Source of the DNA: Azospirillum canadense
GTDB lineage: Bacteria > Pseudomonadota > Alphaproteobacteria > Azospirillales > Azospirillaceae
Direction of reading: 5' to 3'
Length of the DNA: 64,000 nucleotides
NCBI RefSeq assembly: GCF_025961225.1
Contig: NZ_JAOQNG010000001.1
Location: 2,096,501-2,160,500 of the forward strand
Part shown: positions 49,388 through 64,000 of the stretch, piece by piece
Layout: each line of letters opens with the position of its first letter
Position numbering within the stretch: the first letter of the stretch is position 1
The notes under the pieces: model-generated
The model's input: the letters and a program-made list of their open reading frames with translations, nothing else
Databases searched by the model: none
What the model was told of the DNA's origin: nothing
Position numbers and translations under genes: made by a program

Positions 49388-49416
49388 ACTATATGGGGAG
49401 CCCCCTGCTCCGTCAA
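49388..49416 (-). promoter_or_regulatory. Promoter of the str operon
   Basis: -35 TTGACG (49411-49416), exact 17-base spacer, -10 TATAGT (49388-49393). This is one of the best promoter matches in the window and gives a leader of about 260 bases. The 423-base gap between rpoC and rpsL contains this, the attenuator and the rpoC terminator, but no gene. Confidence 0.82.
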
Positions 49417-49484
49417 GCGCGCAAATGACGGTTTTGGGTACCGCTGTCGCCCGCGCCGCGAGTCCGCCGCAGCGGGTCCGCCGT

Positions 49485-49520
49485 AAAAGCGAAGGGCGCG
49501 TCCGTTGCCGAACGCGCCCC
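49485..49520 (-). terminator. Terminator after rpoC
   Basis: GGGGCGCGTTCGGC and ACGGACGCGCCC pair, followed by TTCGCTTTT on the minus strand. Confidence 0.8.
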
Positions 49521-49544
49521 TGCCCTACCCTATAAAGCCGGCCG

Positions 49545-53747
<4,203 letters not shown>

Positions 53748-53760
53748 TTAAGGGCAGTTC

Positions 53761-53797
53761 TCGCCGGAAGGGGCCTACATGGCTCCCGTTCCGGCGA
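53761..53797 (-). promoter_or_regulatory. Stem-loop between rpoB and rpoC
   Basis: TCGCCGGAA and TTCCGGCGA pair perfectly around CGGGAGCCATGTAGGCCCC, whose ends can extend the stem. There is no T-run, so an mRNA-processing or stabilising role is more likely than termination. Confidence 0.55.
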
Positions 53798-53813
53798 GTT
53801 CAAGTCTTTGGGG

Positions 53814-58007
<4,194 letters not shown>

Positions 58008-58144
58008 GGATGTCCCCAAACGTCTGTATCGTGAAGTACGCTCGACCTGGATACGCGCGACCTGGATAGGCTCGATTGAAACTAAGCGGCACCGGGGTCC
58101 GGCGGTGATCGTGCGAACCGCCCCCTAGGTGGGGACGGAAAGAG

Positions 58145-58167
58145 CCGGACCGGGAAGCCCGGTCCGG
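58145..58167 (-). promoter_or_regulatory. Strong hairpin (attenuator candidate) between rplL and rpoB
   Basis: A perfect ten-base stem CCGGACCGGG/CCCGGTCCGG with a three-base loop is followed by CTCTTTCC on the minus strand. It lies in the 253-base rplL-rpoB gap, the place of the partial terminator that sets the L12:RpoB ratio in E. coli. The rest of the gap holds another GC-rich inverted repeat (about 58190-58225) and no gene. Confidence 0.6.
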
Positions 58168-58260
58168 TGGAAGGCAGAAAACGCCGTGCGGCGGCAGGCC
58201 CCATCTGGGACCGGCCGCCGTCCGGCGTGGATATGTCTTATCCGTCGCAGCAAGACGGTC

Positions 58261-58638
58261 TTACTTAATATCGACCTTCGCGCCGGCCTCTTCAAGCTGC
58301 TTCTTGATCTTGGCGGCCTCGTCCTTCGAAACGCCTTCCTTGACGTTCTTCGGGGCGCCCTCGACCAGGTCCTTGGCCTCCTTCAGGCCCAGGCCGGTGA
58401 TGGCGCGGACTTCCTTGATCACGTTGATCTTCTTGTCGCCGGCGTCGGCGAGGATCACGTTGAACTCGGTCTGCTCCTCAACCGGGGCAGCGGCGGCGGC
58501 CGGGCCGGCGGCGGCGGCAACGGCCACCGGAGCGGCGGCGGAAACGCCCCACTTCTCTTCCAACAGCTTCGAGAGCTCAGCGGCCTCGATGACGGTCAGG
58601 GCCGAGAGATCGTCGACCAGCTTCTGCAGATCAGCCAT
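58261..58638 (-). CDS. rplL: 50S ribosomal protein L7/L12
   Basis: 125 residues, the stalk protein that recruits elongation factors. N-terminal dimer helix [20 protein letters not shown], Ala-rich hinge, and C-terminal [20 protein letters not shown]. Confidence 0.98.
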   Translation of the reverse strand: MADLQKLVDDLSALTVIEAAELSKLLEEKWGVSAAAPVAVAAAAGPAAAAAPVEEQTEFNVILADAGDKKINVIKEVRAITGLGLKEAKDLVEGAPKNVKEGVSKDEAAKIKKQLEEAGAKVDIK

Positions 58639-58695
58639 TTTGATACTCCAACAACTCGAATTTCTGGGTTTGGTAGACTGTCAGACTTGAGCGGC

Positions 58696-59214
58696 TCAGG
58701 CCGCCTCGTCCTTCTTCGCGTAGGCCGCCAGAACGCGGGCGACCTGGCCGCCCGGCGCCTGGAGAACGCCGGCGATGCGAGTCGCCGGGGTCTGGATCAT
58801 GCCCACGAGCTTGGCACGCAGTTCGTCCAGCGACGGGAGCGTGGCGAGAGCCTTGACTCCCTCCGCGTCGAGAACCTGGTTGCCGAGAGCGGCACCGATG
58901 ATCTGGAGCTTGTCGTTGGACTTGGCGTAGTCGGCCACCACCTTGGCGGCCGCGACGGGGTCCTTCGAGTAAGCGATCGCGGTCGGTCCCTTGAAGAGAC
59001 CGTCCAGGCCTTCGAACTGCGTGCCCAGAAGGGCGCGGCGGGCGAGCCGGTTCTTCGTCACCTTGAAGCCAGCGCCCGCGGCCCGCACCTTGCCGCGCAG
59101 GTCGGTGACTTCCGCCACCGTCAGGCCGAGATGGCGGGTGACCACCACAAGGCCCGTGTCCTGCAGCTTGGTTTGCAGGTCCGCGATCGTCGCTTCTTTT
59201 TGTGTACGATCCAC
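58696..59214 (-). CDS. rplJ: 50S ribosomal protein L10
   Basis: 172 residues, anchors L12 dimers on the stalk base. [40 protein letters not shown] and [20 protein letters not shown] are typical. Start is GTG 59214 with a strong AAGGAGG eight bases upstream. Confidence 0.97.
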   Translation of the reverse strand: MDRTQKEATIADLQTKLQDTGLVVVTRHLGLTVAEVTDLRGKVRAAGAGFKVTKNRLARRALLGTQFEGLDGLFKGPTAIAYSKDPVAAAKVVADYAKSNDKLQIIGAALGNQVLDAEGVKALATLPSLDELRAKLVGMIQTPATRIAGVLQAPGGQVARVLAAYAKKDEAA

Positions 59215-59480
59215 GGATCGCCTCCTTGCACAGAGGTTTACGAGAAGCCCCTCCCCTAGCGGTTCAGGGCTCCGGCGAACCTGTCCCAGAAGTTCGAGCC
59301 GTTCCTTGGCGGCAAGGCCGCTTGGTTAACGGTTCAACTCCTGTCTGCTCTGGCGGGATTAAGCCGGCGCTTGATAGGCGGCACCGGCACCAGCGGTCTT
59401 GGACAGGGTGGGCGCCCCGCGAGGGGGACACCCGATCATCGCCGGGAACCGAGGGCCCCGGCGATGAAACTCACGGCAAC
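59215..59480 (-). promoter_or_regulatory. rplA-rplJ spacer, candidate L10 autoregulatory leader
   Basis: The 266-base gap starts with a hairpin GCCGGG/CCCGGC (59440-59463) just after rplA, then GGGTG-CCCC/GGGG-CACCC (about 59406-59433), then structured sequence down to the rplJ ribosome-binding site. The location is that of the L10 leader; I cannot confirm the L10-binding kink-turn by eye. Confidence 0.4.
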
Positions 59481-60185
59481 TCAGGCCTGGGCGGCCAGAG
59501 TGGCGAGGTCGAGCTTCAGGCCCGGGCCCATGGTCGAGGACAGCGAGACCTTCTCGATGTACTGGCCCTTGGCACCGGTCGGCTTGGCGCGGCCAATCGC
59601 GTCCACGAAGGCGCGAATGTTCTGCACCAGGGCCTCTTCCGAGAAGCTGGCCTTGCCGACGCCGGCGTGCACGATGCCGGTCTTCTCGGCGCGGAACTCC
59701 ACGGCGCCGGCCTTGGCGGCCTTGACGGCGCCGGCGACGTCCGGGGTCACGGTGCCGAGCTTCGGGTTCGGCATCAGGCCGCGCGGGCCGAGGACCTTAC
59801 CGAGCTTGCCGACGACGCCCATCATGTCCGGGGACGCGATGCAGCGGTCGAAGTCGATGTTGCCGGCCAGGATCTTCTCGGCCAGGTCGTCGCCGCCGAC
59901 GATGTCGGCACCGGCGGCCAGGGCCTCGTCGGCCTTCGGGCCCGGACGGACGAACACGGCGACGCGGACGGTCTTGCCCGTGCCGTTCGGCAGGTTGACG
60001 ACGCCGCGGACCATCTGGTCGGCGTGGCGCGGGTCGATGCCCAGGTTCATGGCGATCTCGATGGTCTCATCGAACTTCGCCTTGGGCAGGCCCTTCAGGA
60101 GGGTGACGGCGTCCTCGAGCTTGTAGAACGCGTCGCGATCGACCTTCTTGATGCTGTCGGTCAGGCGCTTTCCGAGCTTGGCCAT
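59481..60185 (-). CDS. rplA: 50S ribosomal protein L1
   Basis: 234 residues, L1 stalk. [40 protein letters not shown] and [20 protein letters not shown] are diagnostic. It follows rplK by four bases. Confidence 0.98.
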   Translation of the reverse strand: MAKLGKRLTDSIKKVDRDAFYKLEDAVTLLKGLPKAKFDETIEIAMNLGIDPRHADQMVRGVVNLPNGTGKTVRVAVFVRPGPKADEALAAGADIVGGDDLAEKILAGNIDFDRCIASPDMMGVVGKLGKVLGPRGLMPNPKLGTVTPDVAGAVKAAKAGAVEFRAEKTGIVHAGVGKASFSEEALVQNIRAFVDAIGRAKPTGAKGQYIEKVSLSSTMGPGLKLDLATLAAQA

Positions 60186-60189
60186 GGGG

Positions 60190-60624
60190 TCAGCCCTCCA
60201 CCACTTCGAGGCCCATCGAGCGGGCGGAGCCGGCGATCATCTTCGCGGCCGCCTCGACGTCGTGGGCGTTCAGGTCTTTCATCTTCTTGGTGGCGATGTC
60301 GCGCACCTGGTCCATCGTCACCTTGCCGACGAAACCGCCCTTGCCCGGGGTCTGCGAGCCCTTGTCCAGGCTGGCGGCCTTCTTCAGGAAGTAGCTGACC
60401 GGCGGGGTCTTGGTCACGAAGGTGAAGGTGCGGTCGCCGTAGGCCGTGATGACCACCGGGATCGGCATGCCGACCTCGAGGTCCGCGGTCTTGGCGTTGA
60501 ACGCCTTGCAGAACTCCATGATGTTCAGGCCGCGCTGGCCGAGCGCCGGGCCGATGGGCGGCGACGGGTTCGCCTTGCCGGCCGGGACCTGCAGCTTGAT
60601 GTAGCCGACGATTTTCTTTGCCAT
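60190..60624 (-). CDS. rplK: 50S ribosomal protein L11
   Basis: 144 residues, GTPase-centre protein needed for RelA activation and bound by thiostrepton. [40 protein letters not shown] and [20 protein letters not shown] identify it. Preceded by a hairpin leader at 60642-60669. Confidence 0.98.
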   Translation of the reverse strand: MAKKIVGYIKLQVPAGKANPSPPIGPALGQRGLNIMEFCKAFNAKTADLEVGMPIPVVITAYGDRTFTFVTKTPPVSYFLKKAASLDKGSQTPGKGGFVGKVTMDQVRDIATKKMKDLNAHDVEAAAKMIAGSARSMGLEVVEG

Positions 60625-60641
60625 GTCACAACCTCCAGATA

Positions 60642-60669
60642 CGACGCCACGATAGCCTGTGTGGCGTCG
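60642..60669 (-). promoter_or_regulatory. Hairpin in the rplK leader
   Basis: CGACGCCAC pairs perfectly with GTGGCGTCG around ACAGGCTATC, ending 17 bases before the rplK start. L1 represses rplKA by binding its leader in E. coli; this stem is a candidate site, though I cannot confirm the motif. Confidence 0.45.
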
Positions 60670-60713
60670 CGGGGTTTTGCGGTGCGGCTATGGCGGGCCT
60701 TCCGCAGCAGAAA

Positions 60714-60742
60714 GAAGCACGTGACTGATCATCACGTGCTTC
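60714..60742 (-). terminator. Terminator-like hairpin between nusG and rplK
   Basis: GAAGCACGTGA and TCACGTGCTTC form a perfect eleven-base stem with a seven-base loop, followed by TTTCT. The T-run is short, so termination may be partial. Confidence 0.65.
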
Positions 60743-60758
60743 GGGAAAACGAGTGTGT

Positions 60759-61289
60759 TCAGACCTTCTCGACCTGGGTGTACTCCAGCTCGACCGGCGT
60801 GGAGCGGCCGAAGATGGACACCGCCACCTTGAGGCGGGCCTTTTCCTCGTCGACTTCCTCGACGACGCCGTTGAAGGAGGTGAAGGGGCCGTCGCTCACA
60901 CGAACCTGCTCGCCCACCTCGAAGGTGATCGAGGGCTTGGGGCGCTCAAAGCCTTCCTGCACCTGATGGATGATCCGCTCGGCTTCGCGCTGGCTGATCG
61001 GCTGTGGCTTGCCGCCGCCGCCCAGGAAGCCGGTGACCTTCGGCGTGTTCTTCACGAGATGCCAGGACTCGTCCGTCAGATCCATCTTGATCAGGACGTA
61101 GCCGGGGAAGAACTTCCGCTCGGTGTTGATCTTGGAACCCCGGCGCACTTCGACCACTTCCTCGGTCGGGACCAGGATTTCCTCGAACTTGTCCTCCAGC
61201 CCCTTTTGGGCCGCCTTCTCGCGGATGGACTGGGAGACCTTCTTTTCGAAGCCCGAGTAAACGTGTACGACGTACCAGCGCGCGGCCAT
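60759..61289 (-). CDS. nusG: Transcription antitermination protein NusG
   Basis: 176 residues. N-terminal NGN domain ([40 protein letters not shown]) binds the beta' clamp; the C-terminal KOW domain ([20 protein letters not shown]) contacts S10 or Rho. ATG 61289 gives MAARWYV, six bases after secE; the longer in-frame extension overlaps secE. Confidence 0.98.
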   Translation of the reverse strand: MAARWYVVHVYSGFEKKVSQSIREKAAQKGLEDKFEEILVPTEEVVEVRRGSKINTERKFFPGYVLIKMDLTDESWHLVKNTPKVTGFLGGGGKPQPISQREAERIIHQVQEGFERPKPSITFEVGEQVRVSDGPFTSFNGVVEEVDEEKARLKVAVSIFGRSTPVELEYTQVEKV

Positions 61290-61294
61290 GTCGG

Positions 61295-61492
61295 TCAGGC
61301 TCCCAGCCCAAGAATCGTTCGGACGGAGAACGCCAGAACCTGGTCCACGACGAGGAAGAAGAGTGCCGCCACCACCACCATGACGAACACCATGGCGGTC
61401 GTCACGCCGGTCTCCTTGCGGGTCGGCCAAGTCACCTTGGCCACCTCGCGGCGGACCTCGCGCGCGAATTCTGCGGGATTCACTTTAGCCAT
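61295..61492 (-). CDS. secE: Protein translocase subunit SecE
   Basis: 65 residues, one membrane helix ([20 protein letters not shown]) preceded by the conserved amphipathic [20 protein letters not shown]. Short single-helix form usual in alphaproteobacteria. Cotranscribed with nusG and probably with tRNA-Trp. Confidence 0.97.
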   Translation of the reverse strand: MAKVNPAEFAREVRREVAKVTWPTRKETGVTTAMVFVMVVVAALFFLVVDQVLAFSVRTILGLGA

Positions 61493-61560
61493 CGTAGACC
61501 GTGCGAGCTCCGGTGCGTCTTCTGGGCGGAACTAGGCGCCCACTTTTTGTTGGAGACGGG

Positions 61561-61636
61561 TGGCAGGAGTGGAGGGGCTCGAACCCCCAGCCCCCGGTTT
61601 TGGAGACCGGTGCTCTACCAATTGAGCTACACTCCT
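61561..61636 (-). tRNA. tRNA-Trp (anticodon CCA)
   Basis: 76 bases with an encoded 3' CCA. Acceptor AGGAGTG/CACTCCT, D-arm AGCTCAATTGGTAGAGC, anticodon stem CCGGT/ACCGG enclosing CTCCAAA, T-arm GGGGGTTCGAGCCCC. The neighbour secE matches the widespread tuf-trnW-secE arrangement. Confidence 0.97.
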
Positions 61637-61673
61637 AACGCCGTCCGGCTCTACCCCCCTTGGGGGAGCGGAG

Positions 61674-61702
61674 CTTATAGCGCATCGCCGCGGGACCTGC
61701 CA
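61674..61702 (-). promoter_or_regulatory. Promoter of tRNA-Trp-secE-nusG
   Basis: -10 TATAAG (61674-61679) with TGGCAG (61697-61702) 17 bases upstream. The -10 is good and the -35 is weak; position is about 38 bases before the mature tRNA. Confidence 0.5.
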
Positions 61703-61762
61703 GTCTTTTCACCGGCCTTTCGACCGATTTTCAGACCAACCGCCAGCGGGCAACCCATCAGC

Positions 61763-61803
61763 CAAAAACCTCCGCCGCCAATCCTGGGATCGGCGGCGGA
61801 GGC
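61763..61803 (-). terminator. Terminator after the second tuf gene
   Basis: GCCTCCGCCGCC and GGCGGCGGAGG pair around GATCCCAGGATT, followed by TTTTTGG on the minus strand. Confidence 0.93.
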
Positions 61804-61816
61804 TCGGCTCAGACCC

Positions 61817-63007
<1,191 letters not shown>

Positions 63008-63087
63008 CGCTTTGGTCTTTCGTTCCCGACGTTCCGGACGCACACAATGGCCCGGCCGAGATCGATGTTTCCCTATGCGCGCGGGAT

Positions 63088-63161
63088 TGGAGCGGGTGAG
63101 GGGAATCGAACCCCCGTCGTAAGCTTGGAAGGCTTCTGCTCTACCATTGAGCTACACCCGC
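63088..63161 (-). tRNA. tRNA-Gly (anticodon UCC)
   Basis: 74 bases including encoded CCA. Acceptor GCGGGTG/CACCCGC, D-arm AGCTCAATGGTAGAGC, anticodon loop CTTCCAA, T-arm GGGGGTTCGATTCCCC. Confidence 0.97.
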
Positions 63162-63225
63162 CTGCCACGCCCCGCCCGGCGCTATCGACCGGGAAATGCG
63201 ATCACGGACAAGCCGTGGACGGTAG

Positions 63226-63311
63226 TGGTGGAAGGGGCTGGATTCGAACCAGCGTACGCGTACGCGGGCAGATTTACAGTCTGCTGCCTTTAACCACTCG
63301 GCCACCCTTCC
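63226..63311 (-). tRNA. tRNA-Tyr (anticodon GUA)
   Basis: 86 bases including encoded CCA. Acceptor GGAAGGG, long variable arm (class II) CCGCGTACGCGTACG, anticodon stem CAGA/TCTG with loop CTGTAAA, T-arm CTGGTTCGAATCCAG. First gene of the tRNA-tuf transcript. Confidence 0.97.
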
Positions 63312-63349
63312 TCAGTCCGCTGCGGGACGTGCCCGCCGCGGAGTTCGGC

Positions 63350-63377
63350 ACTATGAGAATTTTTCGGGCCTTGTCAA
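63350..63377 (-). promoter_or_regulatory. Promoter of tRNA-Tyr-tRNA-Gly-tuf
   Basis: Perfect -35 TTGACA (63372-63377), 16-base A/T-rich spacer, -10 CATAGT (63350-63355). It starts transcription about 30 bases before tRNA-Tyr and is followed by a GC-rich discriminator, as expected of a stringently controlled stable-RNA promoter. Confidence 0.75.
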
Positions 63378-63455
63378 CACGTCTGAAGCGGTCCAAACCA
63401 GAAATGTGAAAATTAGCCCGTTGGGGCTGCGCCCCACCCTCTTCCGCCGGATGCC

Positions 63456-64000
63456 ATGACCCGCAAGACCAAGCCCCTCCCCCCTTCCGGCCGAGCCGAC
63501 AGCCGCCCGGAGTCCGCCCACAGGAACAGCGCCGAAGGCCGTCAAGAAGGCCGTCCGGAGGGGCGGCCAGAAGGACGGTCCGGCGGGCGCTCGCAAGGCG
63601 GCCGCCAGCAGGGCGGGCGCGGCGCGCAGGGCGTGCTGCTCTACGGCCTGCACCCGGTCAGCGCGGCCCTGCTGAACCCAGAGCGGCGCGTCCACCGGCT
63701 GATGGCGACCGAGTCGGGACGCACGGCGCTGGAGCCGGTGCTGGCCCAGGCCAAGGCCCGCGGGCTCACCCTGCCCGGCCTGATGCCGGCGGACCGCATG
63801 GACCTTGACCGCATGCTGCCGCCGGGCGCCGTGCACCAGGGCGTGGCGCTCGACGTGGCGCCCCTGCCGGAGGTTGGGATCGAGGACATCTGCGCGGAGT
63901 CCGACTCGGACCCGTCGGCCCTGGTCGTGGTGCTGGACCAGGTGACCGACCCGCACAATGTCGGCGCGATCCTGCGCTCCGCCTCGGCCTTCGGCGCCAA
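63456..64000 (+). CDS. rlmB: 23S rRNA 2'-O-methyltransferase RlmB / TrmH family (3' end outside window)
   Basis: 181 codons are visible. After an Arg/Gly/Gln-rich N-terminus of about 58 residues come the substrate-binding domain (GVLLYGLHPVSAALLNPERR, LPPGAVHQGVALDVAPLPEV) and the first SpoU motif VVLDQVTDPHNVGAILRSAS near the right edge. RlmB methylates a conserved guanosine in domain V of 23S rRNA. The catalytic SAM knot lies beyond the window, so assignment to RlmB rather than another TrmH paralogue is probable, not certain. Confidence 0.85.
   Translation, partial: MTRKTKPLPPSGRADSRPESAHRNSAEGRQEGRPEGRPEGRSGGRSQGGRQQGGRGAQGVLLYGLHPVSAALLNPERRVHRLMATESGRTALEPVLAQAKARGLTLPGLMPADRMDLDRMLPPGAVHQGVALDVAPLPEVGIEDICAESDSDPSALVVVLDQVTDPHNVGAILRSASAFGA

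Overview
This window looks like a piece of the main chromosome of a high-GC alphaproteobacterium. It most resembles Azospirillum or a close relative in the Azospirillaceae/Rhodospirillales. The evidence is the alphaproteobacterial gene content (DUF1465, globin-coupled chemoreceptor, MetY, long secE-to-adk ribosomal block), the GC-rich codon use, and copies of a short palindromic repeat that reads TLPRWAGEG when translated. The genus is an inference from these features, not a database match.

Left third (1-32.9 kb), accessory and metabolic genes. Positions 1-3056 (minus) hold a Liv-type ABC transporter (binding protein, LivH, and LivM running off the left edge). It sits behind a clear TPP riboswitch and a TTGACA promoter, so it is probably a thiamine-related uptake system rather than an amino-acid one. 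A STAS protein and a soluble chemoreceptor (protoglobin, MCP, PilZ and a C-terminal Cache-like domain) follow on the plus strand. Next come a frameshifted coiled-coil gene, two tandem DMT exporters and a membrane-FAD oxidoreductase fusion. A compact minus-strand nucleoside operon covers 10.8-19.2 kb: BMP-family binding protein, ABC ATPase, two permeases, cytidine deaminase, purine nucleoside phosphorylase, DeoC and DeoA. It imports nucleosides and breaks them down to bases and acetaldehyde plus glyceraldehyde-3-phosphate, but no phosphopentomutase is present. Then come LysE, DedA and MsbA-like transporters, a cysteine-free L31, DUF1465, a small heat-shock protein with a possible RNA thermometer, a PAS histidine kinase, an alpha/beta hydrolase, MetY with a structured leader, a YbdK/N-formylglutamate amidohydrolase pair, a DMT transporter and a GntR regulator.

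Right half (32.9-63.3 kb), the translation and transcription super-cluster, all on the minus strand. In transcription order (right to left): tRNA-Tyr, tRNA-Gly, tuf, tRNA-Trp, secE, nusG, rplK, rplA, rplJ, rplL, rpoB, rpoC, rpsL, rpsG, fusA, tuf, then rpsJ through rplO, secY and adk. The usual rpsM-rpsK-rpoA-rplQ segment does not follow adk; a symmetric terminator and a convergent GntR gene occupy that place. The str and S10 leaders each have a strong promoter followed about 100-150 nt later by an intrinsic-terminator-like hairpin and then a long spacer, which suggests attenuation. The two tuf genes encode identical proteins and appear to differ at only four bases. On the plus strand the window ends inside an rlmB/TrmH-family rRNA methyltransferase gene.

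I found no insertion sequence, prophage, CRISPR array or obvious defence system. The most interesting signals are regulatory: the riboswitch-controlled Liv transporter, the metY leader, the paired ribosomal attenuators, and a palindromic repeat translated as the N-terminus of LivM.
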